DNA of 64,000 nucleotides from Orthonyx spaldingii (lineage: Eukaryota; Chordata; Aves; Passeriformes; Orthonychidae). A model generated the notes under the pieces. That model was not told where the DNA came from and made no database searches. It saw only the letters and a program-made list of their open reading frames with translations. The stretch is from NCBI GenBank assembly GCA_013397795.1, contig VZTJ01001766.1, positions 210,577-274,576 on the forward strand. Reading direction: 5' to 3'. Shown here piece after piece: positions 23,001 through 35,613 of this stretch. The first letter of the stretch is position 1. Every line of letters begins with the position of its first letter. Made by a program: the position numbers and the translations under genes.

Positions 23001-26000
23001 TTTGACTGCACATCTCCTGATAGGTCTTGAGTTCCCAGTGATCCTGTGAAACTATAGATCTGTGCAAGAAGCAAGAAATCCTTTTACACTCTCCTTAAAA
23101 GAAATTTCCAAACTTAGGACTGAACTGCTCAGACATCAGTTTCTTTAACCTGAAAGGGAAAAAGGGATTTTTTTCCTCTCCCTGTGTGCCTCCAATACTG
23201 TTTCACTGACTGAGCAGGATACTTTTAAAAACAACATCTCCTGGGGGCTGAGGAGCCAGAAGCCCACAGCCCGCTTTGGGTCCACACACCTCTAACCATC
23301 CTTGCAGTTCCTGTGGCCTTTTAAACACTAAAAACCCATCAAGTCCACATCTGTCAACCTGCAGGGGTTTGGAGGAAGGGCACAGGGCAGTTTGGGAAGG
23401 CAGGTCCATGTGATGTGTTGTGTTGAAAGCCAAACTCGTCCCTGTCGTCACAACTGGACTGGCGCTGAAGGACTGAGCCAAGGGGCCACTGCAAACAGGA
23501 GCAATGAAACTCATCAAAATTGGCCACGTGGCTTTGCACTACAGTGTGGACCTCTGGGTGAGGCATTTTGGCACAGAGAACCACCTTCCACAGGTTTCCT
23601 GCTCTGCTTTCCACCTTCTGACCTGCAGTGCTCCTGACAGCGTCCTTCCTGAGGCTGTCACTGCTGCAAGGTTGCAGGTCCTTTCTCTGGCAGAAGCAGA
23701 CACAGGAACAAGAGTTGGGATGAGCACTTTTAACAGCATTTGGTGTCTTTCTCACCTACTTCAGCCCTAACTCTTCAAGGCAGCAGGAGCACCACATTAA
23801 TTCTGGCCAAGCTTTGCCCCCTGGTCGCTTGGGGAATCCAGGTGTTTCGTAGAAGGCAGCAAAAGTATTGTGGGATCCCCAGGGAGGAAATCCCACCAGG
23901 TCTGGGTGAAGCACACTGATCCCAATCCCTGCTTGCAGGCAGAGGTGAAGATGAGCAGTGGGCTTTCCAATCTTCTTGAGGGAGAAGCACAGAAGCAGTT
24001 GCAGCAGGGTGGTGAAGGGAGCCCTGGCATGTCGAACAAAGGAGAACAGAGTGAAGTAAGCATGAAGAAGTCATGCTGTGGATGTAGGAAACAGCCAGGG
24101 GAGGGTTTGCTTTGCCAGTGAACAGGTCTTGTCTGCACATTCTGCTTTTCTTCAATGTGGAGGAGCTTTCCAGAGAGCCTCTGCTCCCGTCTCCTGTGCG
24201 CAGGCAGTTCAGTGGAAAGCAGTGCATTTATTTTTAGCTTCGTGCAGCAATTAGGCAATGGCGGGCGGGGATGTTCTCAGGAAGAAAATTTTTGACAGTT
24301 TCCTTAAAAGATAAGACCTATCCCATTCCAGCAGGGAATAATAGTTAGCACAGAAAACCACCAGGGGATTTTCACTGCGTGTCTTGTTCTTGTGAAAGTC
24401 ACCTACTGACACCCTTGGATTTCGGCCAAGTGTCTACCTGAACAACAAGAACCTTCTTCCAAACTGCCAATCCACCCCAGGCAGGTATGTTCCCTCCAAT
24501 CCCCAGGGACACAGTAGACAGGTATTTCCTGGGCCTGGCTGTGATTCCCCCAGTCCCATCGCCTGCCACCTGGAATTCTGCACCCCACCTCTCCAGCTGT
24601 TGATGGGATCCTCTGACCTCCTCGAGCAGCTTCAGACAAAAGCAGAGCTTTGCCACAGCTGGGAGGCCTCGCACAAAACATGAGTGCTCAGCAGACCCCT
24701 CTACTGTGTGACCTTGGGGAGGGACTGGTAGCACCAGGGAAGGGAGGAAGGCAATTGTTTTGTGCTGGCACAGCTGCTCGCTCAGGGAGCATCTATTTAG
24801 ACTTAGGAGCAAACAGATGGTTTTCTCCCACTGGCCAATCCATTCTTTCTTTTTCTCCTGACACCGCCCAAAGGGGTCACAGCAAGAATGGTGACTCTCT
24901 GTGCCTCTAATGTGTGTACATTGTCCTGTCTGTCCCACACAGAGCAGGAGTGACCAAAGTCAGATGGATAACAAAGCTGCTTGACCTACTGGACGAGTAA
25001 AAAGTGCAGCTTTCCCTGTCCAGCCTCAGATCTGCTCGTGCCACGGCCATTCCCGGCTGTTCCTCTGCAAGACCAGGCACGAGGGGAAATAGGAGGCTGG
25101 TGACAGAGCCGGGGACTGAATCGTATTTCAGCAGCTTGGGCATATCCGTGTGCTCTAAGCCAAGAGGAATGCAAACTGCTCAGCGATGAACAACTGCTCC
25201 AGCAGCCCACAGCCAAAAGGAGACACACTGGGGCACGTCAGGCACTGGCCCAGCCCACCGTGGAGGGAGCTGTCAGATTGTGCTATCACAGGGGCAAAGC
25301 TGCATCTTCCGCTTGGGAAATAAATGTCGCTGCTTTGGCGTGGTGGTTATAGGGAGGCAAGAGACCATTACCCAGCAATTATGCTCTATCTCGCTGACGT
25401 TATCTCTTAATTGCACATTTGCAAGTGCTTCTACGTGCAGGGTGGTTGCAAGGAGGAAGGTGAAGTGGGGTTGCCTGTCTGGAGATAGGGAGTACCCAAG
25501 GGACCTACACCATTGCTAATTTTTAAGATATAACAGTACAGTTCCATTTCTGCACCAGTTCATAGCTATCCCTGCCTTTTCCCTGGAATGAACTCCAAAT
25601 GGTACAACTGGTGCAGCCCTGCTCATCCAGGACTTTATCAAAACCCTCAGAGTGCCAAGGGTGATCAGATATACCTTGAAAACATAACTTTTTATGAAGA
25701 AGCACAAAACCAGCCATTCAATACACAGACATTTCTATCTCCTTCCGTTTCTTCAGGATTTTGTACCAATCCATGGCCATCCAGGAACATCTGGTCCATC
25801 ATTACATTGCACAACATGACCACTCGCAGCTTGACGTCGCCTGCAGAAACAGAACTTGGAACCACCCATCCTAAAAGCCATCTGACACTGCAGCAGAGGG
25901 ATTGTCACTGGTGGCTGCCAGAACACGGCATATGACACATATTTTCAGGGCTGTCTCTTTCCAATGTACGGCAGCAACACTCACAAACATCTGCCTGTGC
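20001..26000. other. Unique non-coding sequence, no gene and no CR1 recognised
   Basis: No domain-bearing frame is visible. An ancient-repeat-like word (GTCAGTGGGAGT) lies at 21860-21871. AT-rich motif-dense sequence at about 21360-21470 and 25275-25440 is listed as candidate regulatory sequence, the latter entered separately. A T run lies near 22946-22955. Frames around 20646-21209, 23354-24258 and 24399-24938 are mutually overlapping and composition-driven. Confidence 0.6.
25275..25440. promoter_or_regulatory. Candidate conserved non-coding element
   Basis: This repeat-free stretch contains GGGAAATAAATGTCGCTGCT, CATTACCCAGCAATTATGC, GCTGACGTTATCTC (CRE-like TGACGT beside a GATA-like TTATCT) and CTTAATTGCACATTTGCA. 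The density of distinct motif-like words without repeats suggests regulatory DNA. Conservation cannot be tested here. Confidence 0.17.
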
Positions 26001-29000
26001 GTTACAGCATGGCTGATTTTTAAAGACTGGGCCTCGGATCTTGAAAGACAGTTTGGCACATAGATCTGAGGAAATCATCCAGGAATTAGGTTTCTGAGTA
26101 CTTCAGCTGATGTGTGTGTCTCTTCCTTAATTCCAAGATCTGTGCTCTCTCTACTAGACTTTGTCACCTCTCCATTTTTTCTGAAGACATTTTCGGCCTG
26201 GAGCCACAGTTTCTTTTTAGGACATTGGAACACTCTCCAAAGGAATTAATTTTAATTTTTCTGCAATTAACATTGCAATTAGCTGGGTGCCTTCAGCTTT
26301 GGTTAACTTCAAATTCTGATGGGTTGTACATTGAGTTTTCAGTCATCGATGTGGTGACATTTGTACAAACCCATAAGGGCAGGTGTCTGGCTAAAGGTGG
26401 ACCTCATTGACGTGGGACAGTCTTTCCAGACACCCCAAGATTGAGGCCAGTGTTGCTGGGGTGACAGAGAAAACCCCAGAAACACCAGCCTGAGCACCAA
26501 CAATAAAACAGAGATGTGTTTGGGCGTCCTTGGCTCTCACAAGACTGAGCCCCAAGATGACCTTGGTTCTGGAACCCGAGATACCTCTGCTTACAGACTC
26601 CCCTGCTGCTGGAGCCACCAAGAGATGGGGACACATCACACCACAGGGATGAGTTTGATTGAAACCGTTGCTGATGTGGCAAAGGCTGAGAGCTACAAAA
26701 TGGGCTGTCACTGTCAATGCAACTTGCTTTTGATGGTAACAGTGTTATTTCAATCAAACCTTTGGTGGCTTAGAAGGTTGGTGATCTTTTCAACCGCTTT
26801 TTGAATTGAAAACTAAGCTGAGAGATGTACAGGCTCAGAGGGAATGATCTGACTTCAGTTCCCTGTGGGACATTGCCTGATGCTTCAGCCCTGGTGGATA
26901 ACTGGTGTTATCCAAGTGCCGTTCCATGTTTCACTGCTCCTTAAAACCTCTCTGAGATGATAATAAGCCTTTTTAGCTCGATTCTTTTTTTTTTTTTTTT
27001 CCTTCATATGTTTGAAAAGTAATCATGCTCAGCATTTTTTCCACCGTGGTGCTATTGGAAATCTGGTCACTGCAGAGTCCCTGGGCACACGTCAGCGCCT
27101 CGTCACAACCTGGAATGTTTTCTGCCAGGAATGATGAGATGCGACAGTTCCCATTGAAGGGTATTCCTCCCAGATAATTCCAGTTTCCAAGGTCCTGGGC
27201 TTTGAAGATAAACTTGTTGCTTGTTTGGTTTCCTAGCAACTTGTGCTCCGCGGCAGAAATGCATTCCTGGGACCCCGAGCTCGCCGATGCTTGGAGCCGA
27301 GATGTGCTTTGCTCTGGTGAAAGCAGCTGCCTAAAAACACAGGACTGGAGTGAGAAAGCTGGGGCTGGAGCAAACCCTCTGATTAGATCTGGTCTCCCCC
27401 AGACTTCATTGTTCAGTAGAATTCTCATTTTAAGTTAAAGCAACACATCTGGCCAGCTCTGAAGGTGGAGGTAGCTTGGACTTGGCTGGTTGTCCAGGTC
27501 CTTGCTGGGGAATTTGGCACTGATCCCACAGTGTGGATAAATTGATAATCCTGAGTAAAACATCACAGCCTTTACTGGAGCTTTAATCTTCAGATGAGAA
27601 GCCCAAGGATCCCTTTTGCCATGAAACGTGATGAGGGAAATCATCATCACCAGTGAGACCCCTCAGGGTCTCCCCTCTAGAGAAAAGAGCAGATTTGGTC
27701 ACCTGTAAGGCACATGAGTCTGAGCCTTGGTATTTGGATAGAGATGTTGAAAAGAACATAGGGCAAACCCACCTTAATCTGCACATTGCATGGTTATCAA
27801 TATTTATTTTATTATTTCTTCTGGTTATTAGAAGCTCAGCCCCGCTGCAACTTTCAATTTAAGTACTTCAGCTCCAGTGTCCAAAGGAACCCTTTAAGCT
27901 CAGATTCAGTTTCACAGGTCTGCATCAAGGTGAGCAAAAGGCAGACCTAAAAGTTATTTAATTTGATTCTCTCTATCTCACTCAATCAGAGGTTTTTGCA
28001 GGCATTGCTCACTGGGTGCCTGGTGGGAAAAGATCTCCCTTCCACTTGTGTCCCAGTCAAGAAAGTAAAAGATGATCAGTTCTCCAGCTCAAGAGAATAA
28101 TAGCAAAAAGAGCAATGTGTTGATATCAAAGAGGTTTCTAAAAGACCCTGAAGGTCTTGGGGTTTCAGTGTGTGAGGTTCTGCATGAAGAAAAGGGAACA
28201 GGACAATCCTGTCTCAAAGCCACTGTCACCTAAGTAGCTGCAGCATGGATTGAAGAAGTCTCTTACTTTTTAGACAGGGAGGGCATTGATAAATACCTGT
28301 GAGGTCTTGATCTTGGGGCAGAACCGAGGGTCTTCTGAATCCCAGTATCACACTTTTATACAGCCACCTTTTCTGAATTTGTCTAATAAATTGAATCAGA
28401 GCTGTCAATGACCATGAGAAGATTTTTGTCCTATTTCAGTTGACTCAGGGCATTCTTTCCCGAGGATAATCTTTAGTGAATATAGCACTGCATTGTGGTC
28501 CAGGGAACAAACCGAATGTATTGTTCAGTTTGAATTATAACATATTACTGTCAAGGGTATTCCTTCAAAAAGCTGACACCTTTTAATTACATCTGTGAGA
28601 CTCTGAGAAAAATGGTATCCTGGGGAAAAAAATTGCTTGGCACCCACTTTGTTGCTTTTAGCCTGATGTTCATTTCTAGCCATTCATATAGGGCTGAGTC
28701 ATACAAGAGAAGCCTGTAAGGGAATCACAAACAATCTGTCTGGCTTGAGGAAATCGGGAGCCATTTCAAGTGTGCATTGCCTCATTCCATAGTTAATGAC
28801 AGGGGCTATTAGAGACTCTGGAGACTCTGAAAAGAGAGAGGGCATTTTTCTACCTGAATAGTTCTGCAGAGAGACTGGAGATGGGACAAAAAAGTTCCGT
28901 GAGAGAAAGTCCATCCCAGGCAGAGCCAGAATCAGATGTACCATCGGAATCGGATGCAATCATCCCTCACCTGCCCAGGGCATCTCTAAATCTCAGCTGA

Positions 29001-32000
29001 CAATCTTTTCCTTCTGTCTTTAGGCAACATTTTTCACCTCCCCTGAGCTAGTTTGAAACCTTTAATTCCATTCTGCCTGTTCTTCCAAGAATGTGGTGTG
29101 ACAAGTGGAAACTCATCTCCACATGGGGGAAGAAGGGGGCAGGAAGAGGGGGGAGTACCATTAGAATATTAAAACATTTGCGGTGTGAAATGTTGAGCTA
29201 TGAACAACGACAGCACACCTCAGGCTAATAGCGTGATGCCAGGGCTGTGCTGGCACATGGGGTGTCCCAGAAGGGCTGGCAGCAGTGCCTGGAGGGGATG
29301 CATGCCCTGGGCTCAGCAGGAGGTGATCCACGACTGAGATGCTTTGGCTGAAGATGCACAAAAACTCTGCATGGTGCAAACCTGCCAGTGCAGGAAGCTG
29401 GTTCTCCCCATACTGGTGAGGCTGGTGTATGGCTGGAGGCAGCATTACAATCCCTTTTAAACATTCATCCACTTCGTTTGCATGCTCTGATTTACCCAGG
29501 TTTGCTAAGGGATCCTCTTACTTCCTGGCCCCAACAGCTCTGTTCTGGTGGAGAAAAGGTTTTCTTTTTCCAACACCGTTTGGTGGTGGAGCTGCAAAGC
29601 TTTGGTCCTGCTCTGGTGGCAGATGATGACCCAGGATGCCTGTCCCCCTTGGCTGAAGAGTGCAAGGGAAGAGGTCAGGTCTGAGCAAAGCACCTTGTTC
29701 CTGCTCTTGGTGCTGATAAGGTACACGAAAAGTTGTGCAAGCCCTATCAGAAGATGAGAATGTGCCTGAGGCCATAGGCTTGGTAAGCTCAGAGTAAAAT
29801 GGTTACTGGCTGACGAGAAGGACATGGGGTAGTTAAAACTTTGGAGGGTTCTAAGGGGTTTTGGACTATCAGAGCTTGGAGGGGATGAAGTGCTGTAGAT
29901 GTCCAAGGCAGGGAGCATCACTGCTGCATTAGTATGGAGTGAAAATGGGACACAGAATTCATCCATGGAACAGGAATAGAGAAAAATGACCCTGGTAAAT
30001 CTGTCATTCCCTGGAATCTGTGTCTCTGCTTCTCACACTACTGCACTTCAAATGGTCTTTGGCTAATTCACAGGAGAGTGGGTTGTCCTGTGTCTGGAGT
30101 ATCAGTGCTTTTCCTGCCTTGGTTTTGAAGACCTTGCAACTCTAACCCTGAACCTATTAGACTAAGCCTAGATAAAAGAGCCTGAGGTTTGTGGTGTGAG
30201 AAACCTGATGTGCTGTAGATGAATCCAGAGTATTGGCAAACTTGGGATGCTCAGCTTCAGAGGAGTTATAAAGTGGAGTGGGAAAACCAGGAACACGCTT
30301 GGAGAGCTCAGCCAGGAGAGAAGCCACTGCTATGGTAAAGGATCTGCTACAGGGATGTCCTTGCCAAATGGGAGATGTTGGGAAGGAGCTCTGGGTGACC
30401 CAGAAAAGCACATTTGCTGCTGCCTGCAGGCAGCACTAGCACACTTCCCTGTCCAGGAGTTCCTGCAGCATCATTGCAGATTCCTGCTGAGGGGTATCCA
30501 AAGGGACAACCAGACCAGGGTGCCTCAGATTCCCAACAGTGCTCAGACCTTTGCGAGGTGCTTGATCCCTGCTCACAGGCAGTGCAGGCCAGAGCAGACA
30601 GCAACCCTCATTCCCTTGATGGATTTCCCACATTATTTCACTGCCTGGCCCAAATTCTTGTGCAGTGTCTGGCTGAGAAGACACAATATCCCTGGAGAGG
30701 GCAGTGGCTGGGAACTTGGTTTTAGGTTCCCCTGGGCACAGCAGTTCTCATCTGATGGCTCTGTTGGTCCTGCCTGACCACATGTTTCTCCTGGGTGACT
30801 TTATGGATGACTTTATCACAGCTGAGGGTGAGAGCTGTCTGCTTTTTGAACGCAAGGGGACGATTCAGACCTTTTGTGAGGGATGATCAACCACAGTAAA
30901 TAAAGCTGCTGCTTGTGGGAGTAACAATTAAAACCCATTATAACCTGCTTAACTAGTCAGGGACTGAAGTGCCTGGAAGAACTTGCTCTGTCCTCCCTGA
31001 GTACTGTTTTGCTCGGCCCATTTGCCTGATTTGAGAAAAAGATTGTGTTCTGAGGGGGTTAGCTTGCAATTCCTGCTCTCGTGACCGGGGCAGTTTCCTG
31101 GTTCCTAAGAATGACTGATAGCCTAGAAAAAAATAAAAGTTTCCCAAGTAATCCTTCAGAATTGAGTATTTTGATTCACGGGACATGCAACATGCAACAC
31201 CTCATGTTCAGGACAGACAACACATCACAAATTACACCAAACTATGTTTCAGACCAACCTCTGAATTTTCTGAACTGCCACTCCAACGTTTCAGTGGAGT
31301 CATCTGGAAGAAGGATGAGTTGGTGTGACACCTCCATGTGTGAACCTGCCTCAAGATGCTTGGGGGAGGTAATTGCGTGGGCTTCTTGCTGGCTCAAGGT
31401 TTGGAGAAGGCAAAACAGGGGCAGAGAGCCCATGTCTGCATGAAAAAGACAGGGTCTGAGCTGCTGGGGCCTGTGAGTTGATGACTCACGGGCCAGATTT
31501 ATGAGTGTGAGCCATGGAAACTGGCTGGGTGTCTGATTGCCCCCACTGCCAGGCAGGAACACTCAAGAGTCACCTCAGCCTTATTTTCTCCCTTTTTTTC
31601 TAGAATACACACATGACAGGGCTTATCTCCACTGATTATTGCTCTGCTTTCAAGAACTATAAGGGAAGAAAAGCCATGGCTTTTCCCCTCCCTCCCTCTC
31701 TTTTCAGGAGGCCTGCTCATGGCCATGTTTTTTGCATGCCTTCCAGATCCCATCAGGAAGGAATGGCCTTTCCCAGGCCTTTCCTGCAGCTCAAGGCATT
31801 TGTTTGGCTTTTGTGGCTTCTTTGTGTGCTGCTTTTCTTTGGGGCAGCACTGGGACAGGTGGGGTATCAGTCATAGTTTGCCAAAGCCAAGGGGCCCATT
31901 GAGTTCATGTGCTTATGGCATGGCCACGGCATAAAAATAGGAGCTGGGGTTTGATGTGCCCAAATTTGTGCTGGTGGGCTGCAGGGTGAGCACATCCCAT

Positions 32001-32227
32001 GGCTACTTGCCTGGGATTTGGGGATGCCTAGAAATTTTGTCCAAATGGGCAAAGTCCTCAGATTCTGCAAGGATGGGAAGTTAGGAGGGAGGAGAAAGGG
32101 GACACGTCATGAGGAACGCCTCTACCAAGGACAAAGCTGCCCGTGATGTCCTGGCCAAGGATGACCCAGATCTTTTGTACACCTGGGTCAGTGGGGGACA
32201 AACTGCCTTCAGCACATGTCCAAGATG
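26001..32227. other. Unique non-coding sequence, no gene recognised
   Basis: The block contains a 16-base T run at 26985-27000 and a short imperfect 12-bp duplication (TGACTTTATGGA / TGACTTTATCAC) at 30796-30819. Nothing resembling a recent transposon is visible. Open frames such as 30247-30777 and 29505-29966 lack any recognisable motif and overlap antisense frames of similar length. Confidence 0.6.
26985..27000. repeat. Poly(T) tract, 16 bases
   Basis: An uninterrupted T run follows GATTC and precedes CCTTCAT. No adjoining retrocopy is recognised. Confidence 0.93.
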
Positions 32228-32396
32228 GGTGGTGAGGCACTGGAAAAGGTTGCCCAGAGAGTTGTTGTGGATGTCCCTTTGCTGGAAGTGCTCAAGGCGG
32301 GGCTGGATGGGCCTCTTGCGCTACCTGTTCTGGTGGAAGGAGTTGGAACTACGTGATCTTTATGGTCCCTTCCAACCCAAACCATTCTATGGCTCT
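32228..32396 (+). mobile_element. CR1 LINE, short 3' fragment
   Basis: The fragment begins at GGTGGTGAGGCACTGGAAAA, continues with GTTGCCCAGAGAGTTGTTGT and GAAGTGCTCAAGGCGGGGCT, and ends with TTATGGTCCCTTCCAACCCA plus AACCATTCTATGG. That matches the last ~170 bp of the common avian CR1. Upstream sequence no longer matches, so the 5' truncation point is near 32228. Confidence 0.95.
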
Positions 32397-33969
32397 CTGA
32401 CAGGTGCCAGTGTGTCCATCCATGTTCCCCTGCCACCACACACAAAAAGACAGATGTTTTACTTTTCTGTGCTCTTCAGACACCAAGTCAAAATGGGAGA
32501 GGTGAACTTAACTTACACCCCCATTTGGCACAGTAGAACTGACAGTCATTTGCTCTCTGCTCCTGGAGAAGGGGCAGCATTTCTCAGGGAGGAAAATGCC
32601 ATCAAAGCAAATGTGAAAAACATGTGTTGGAGATAAAATATCCATTCAAGAATGGATGTTCTTGGCTGAGATGCCATTGTTTGTTTTGCTGTGGGAGATG
32701 TTCAGTAGAGGTCTTGTTTGTGCAAGACTTCCCTCCCCTCTCTGGGCTCCCAATAGAATCTGTAAGGTGCCCTTGTCCTCCTTTCTCTCCATCACAGAAG
32801 AGGTCACCCTAAAAAAAGGACATGGTGCAGGACTAAAGCTGATGAGCAGGTGGCTCTTTCTGCTGGGCTCTTGCCCCTCTTTGCCAAGATGGAGCTGGCA
32901 GCCAGCCAGGGAAGTGTGGAGAGAAAATGGAGAGAGGAGAGGTTTGTGGTGCTCTGTGATGTGAGATGGGGCAGGCCTGGACCTGTAATGTTACTGGGTT
33001 TGTCCAGCACAGTGACATAATTGGTGTCCTGTGTCCCCTTGGCCGCCCATGGGGGAAACCACAGCGATGGTGGCAGGGCCATCCTTGTCCCCACACTGAT
33101 CCAGGAGCTCACTCACAATGACCAAGTCCCTTCTCTCCCTGGCTTTAGCTCCGAGCTCACAAACCCTGAGGCTTCTGTGACTCCAACAAAGAAGATGCCC
33201 AGATTTTTACCAGCTTGGACACAGCAGCCTCGTGGCATGGGGGGTGAGCCAGGGACATCCCTGCAGGGCAGGCAAGGCTTCATTCAAGTGGTTTTGGTTT
33301 TTGGCCAATTGCACCGTGTCAGTCCCCTACTAAACATTGTGATGGAGGGAGCCAGCCTTAGGTTAAAAATAATTGTCTTTGGTAATTAACAGGCACGGCT
33401 GGGAGACTCCTGAGCACCATTCATTTCTCACATCTTGAATTCCCAAATCAGGGCAGTTTTGTCCAGCTTGCTTTTAGTTACACATCCACTTTGCTTTTCC
33501 AGGGGGATTTGCTGCTGTTCACATTGCAGTGGCACGAAGGTATTTATGGTCTTAGATTTCTGCTTATCTGATCCACCCCTGCCCTCCACACTCCTGGTAC
33601 GGTGCCAATCCTGAAACACTTTTCCTCCCTCTGTTTGTGCCCCTCCAGGGGAGGTGATATCAAAACACAACAAGAAACAGGTAGCTCTCCCAAAGAGCTT
33701 GTTTTTTTTCAGTTTCAGAAGGCTACAGCAGAGGCAACACAGTGATTTATTCTCTTTTGGACATGGTTTTCAAGAATAAAAATCCTTACGGTGTTTAATA
33801 TAGTGGAATAAAGCATCACTGTGACCATGTCACCACAGCTAAGGAAATTTCAAGTGGGACTGTGGCTGTTCTCGGAACTGCAGCCAGGATCTGAGTTACT
33901 GTCCCACAGGGGCTTGCTGTTGGAAAATAACGTAATTGACTTTGTCCCGTTTCCAGTTTCACAGAGAAA

Positions 33970-34200
33970 GGAGCTGTAAGAGCACGCAGGGTACCGGGAC
34001 TGGCTGCTCCCGGGGTTCTGGGAGGATGATAAATGCCGTAATCAGCCCGGGAGTACACACAGTGTCTCCTTGTGCTTTCCTCCCCTCCTGCCTGGGGGAC
34101 GGCACCGTCAGGGGCCGGTGCTGTCCCGGTTCCACAATGGAGGCACCGCTGCCCTGGGAAGCCACCGGCTCCCTCCTCCCGGGATCCCAGCATGGCTTTT
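33970..34200. promoter_or_regulatory. Local CpG-enriched patch
   Basis: About a dozen CpG dinucleotides fall within roughly 230 bp (GTACCGGGAC, GCTCCCGGGGTTC, GACGGCACCGTCAGGGGCCGG, TCCCGGGATCC), against very few in the surrounding kilobases. It is too short for a classical CpG island and shows no TATA box, initiator or adjoining frame. It could be a small regulatory element or a GC-rich fluctuation. Confidence 0.25.
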
Positions 34201-34357
34201 AACCCAAATAGCTGACCTTTCATTAAAGATTACCTATTTTTACTGCCCCTCAGGATGGGAAGAAGAAAAGGCTGAGGATTGCAGAGGCAGGCCAAGCCAA
34301 GATCTTGTTTATAGTGGGGACAGGGAAATTTCTCAGGGCACGTTTAAAAAATTAATC

Positions 34358-34370
34358 TTTTTTTTTTTTT
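34358..34370. repeat. Poly(T) tract at gap edge
   Basis: At least 13 T residues run into the N block, so the true length is unknown. Confidence 0.9.
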
Positions 34371-34418
34371 NNNNNNNNNNNNNNNNNNNNNNNNNNNNNN
34401 NNNNNNNNNNNNNNNNNN
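34371..34418. other. Assembly gap (N), 48 positions
   Basis: A run of N immediately follows a poly(T) tract. Homopolymer collapse is the likely cause. Confidence 0.99.
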
Positions 34419-34849
34419 AAGGTAGTCCCCAGTTAAGCCTGGACATTATTTCATTTGATCTGTTATAACAAAGCAGCAAAGACCCTGGGGCCCAAGGGCT
34501 ACTGGATAATGCTAAATCTGTGCTAGTAAGTCAAAAGTGCTTGGGACTTAGTTGTGGGCTCTCAGACCACAAACACAAAAGGTCCTGTGTCCATTAAACC
34601 CCTGTATGCTCTGAAATATGGCAGACGTGAAAATTTTGTCTTGGGAGTGGATCCTGGCCTGTGCTAAACTGCAAACTGTCCTGGGGAGCTGTTTGGGACT
34701 CTGCTGGCTGGCGTGGGGCAGAAGGACTGAGGGCTGTGCTGCTGAAGCTGCGTCAGGGCCGGACCCCAGGAACACACCCTGGCACCAGGGTACTTGCAGA
34801 GGCATCACCCCAGCAGATGAATCAGGCTAATGTCCCATCCCTTGGTACC

Positions 34850-34925
34850 AGGGACAAGTGAGGCACAGAGAGATGGGGTGGCTTGACAGAGGTCCTAAAG
34901 AAAGTCTGTCAGAGCAAGGACTGGT
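34850..34925 (-). mobile_element. MIR/CORE-SINE-like ancient relic
   Basis: The plus strand reads GTGAGGCACAGAGAGATGGG, then GTGGCTTGACAGAGGTCCTA and GTCTGTCAGAGCAAGGACTG. From memory of the family, this parallels the reverse complement of the MIR core and 3' side (TGTGTGACCTTGGGCAAGTC...CTCTGTGCCTCAGTTTCC). The copy is strongly diverged and incomplete, with no recognisable tRNA-like head. CORE-SINE relics occur across amniotes and are scarce in birds. A chance match is possible but unlikely over about 70 bases. Confidence 0.55.
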
Positions 34926-35599
34926 TCTGCATCACTCATCATTCACGTGGAGGACAGACTTTGAAAGCTGCCTTTGCCTTCTCCAGATTTTCTTTTCAGA
35001 GAGGCACTGGATCTGCTTCCAGTTTGGGGATGCTCCTCTGGCCATTTGGGCATCCTGGAGTCCACATTTTGGTAGCTGCTGGCACAGCACAGAGCAGAGC
35101 CAAGCACTGAATCCTCCCTTTGCACCAACCCCACATCACCTTTCCAGGCAGTCTGTGGGCATTTGGGGCCAGCTGGGGGAGAAAGTCCATCCTCAGGCTG
35201 ACACCCAGGAGATCACAACTCTCCTGTCTTGTCAGACTGCCTCACATCTCCATTTGCAAAGCAGAGGTTGTGATCTTGCCTTGTGTGTGGGGCTGTGAGG
35301 AGTCAGATACAACACTGATATGCATCATACAGGCCATATCTAGATTAACAGGTAATTGCTACAACTAGATTAGCATAGGAGAGTATAAGGAGAACAAATA
35401 GGCTGATGCTGTGGGCTCAAGATCTACTCCATGTTCAGTCCACAGTGGTTACTCCAGGTCAGATTTATTCCAGTCACCTACACTGAAAATTCCCACCCTG
35501 CACACTGTCTGAGGCTGGCTGAAGGACCAGCTACTCGTTTATTACCTTACATTCCTAGGAAAGGTTGTGACAGAGCTTCTGGTTCCATTTCCACTCAGG

Positions 35600-35613
35600 A
35601 AAAAAAAAAAAAA
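35600..35613. repeat. Poly(A) tract, 14 bases
   Basis: An uninterrupted A run sits between CAGG and GAGAT. No clear polyadenylation signal or retrocopy lies upstream. Confidence 0.92.

Noticed and set aside
24705..24720. CTGTGTGACCTTGGGG, MIR-like word
   Set aside because: The match is about 15 bases and the flanks do not extend it toward CAAGTCACTT, so it is not called as a relic.
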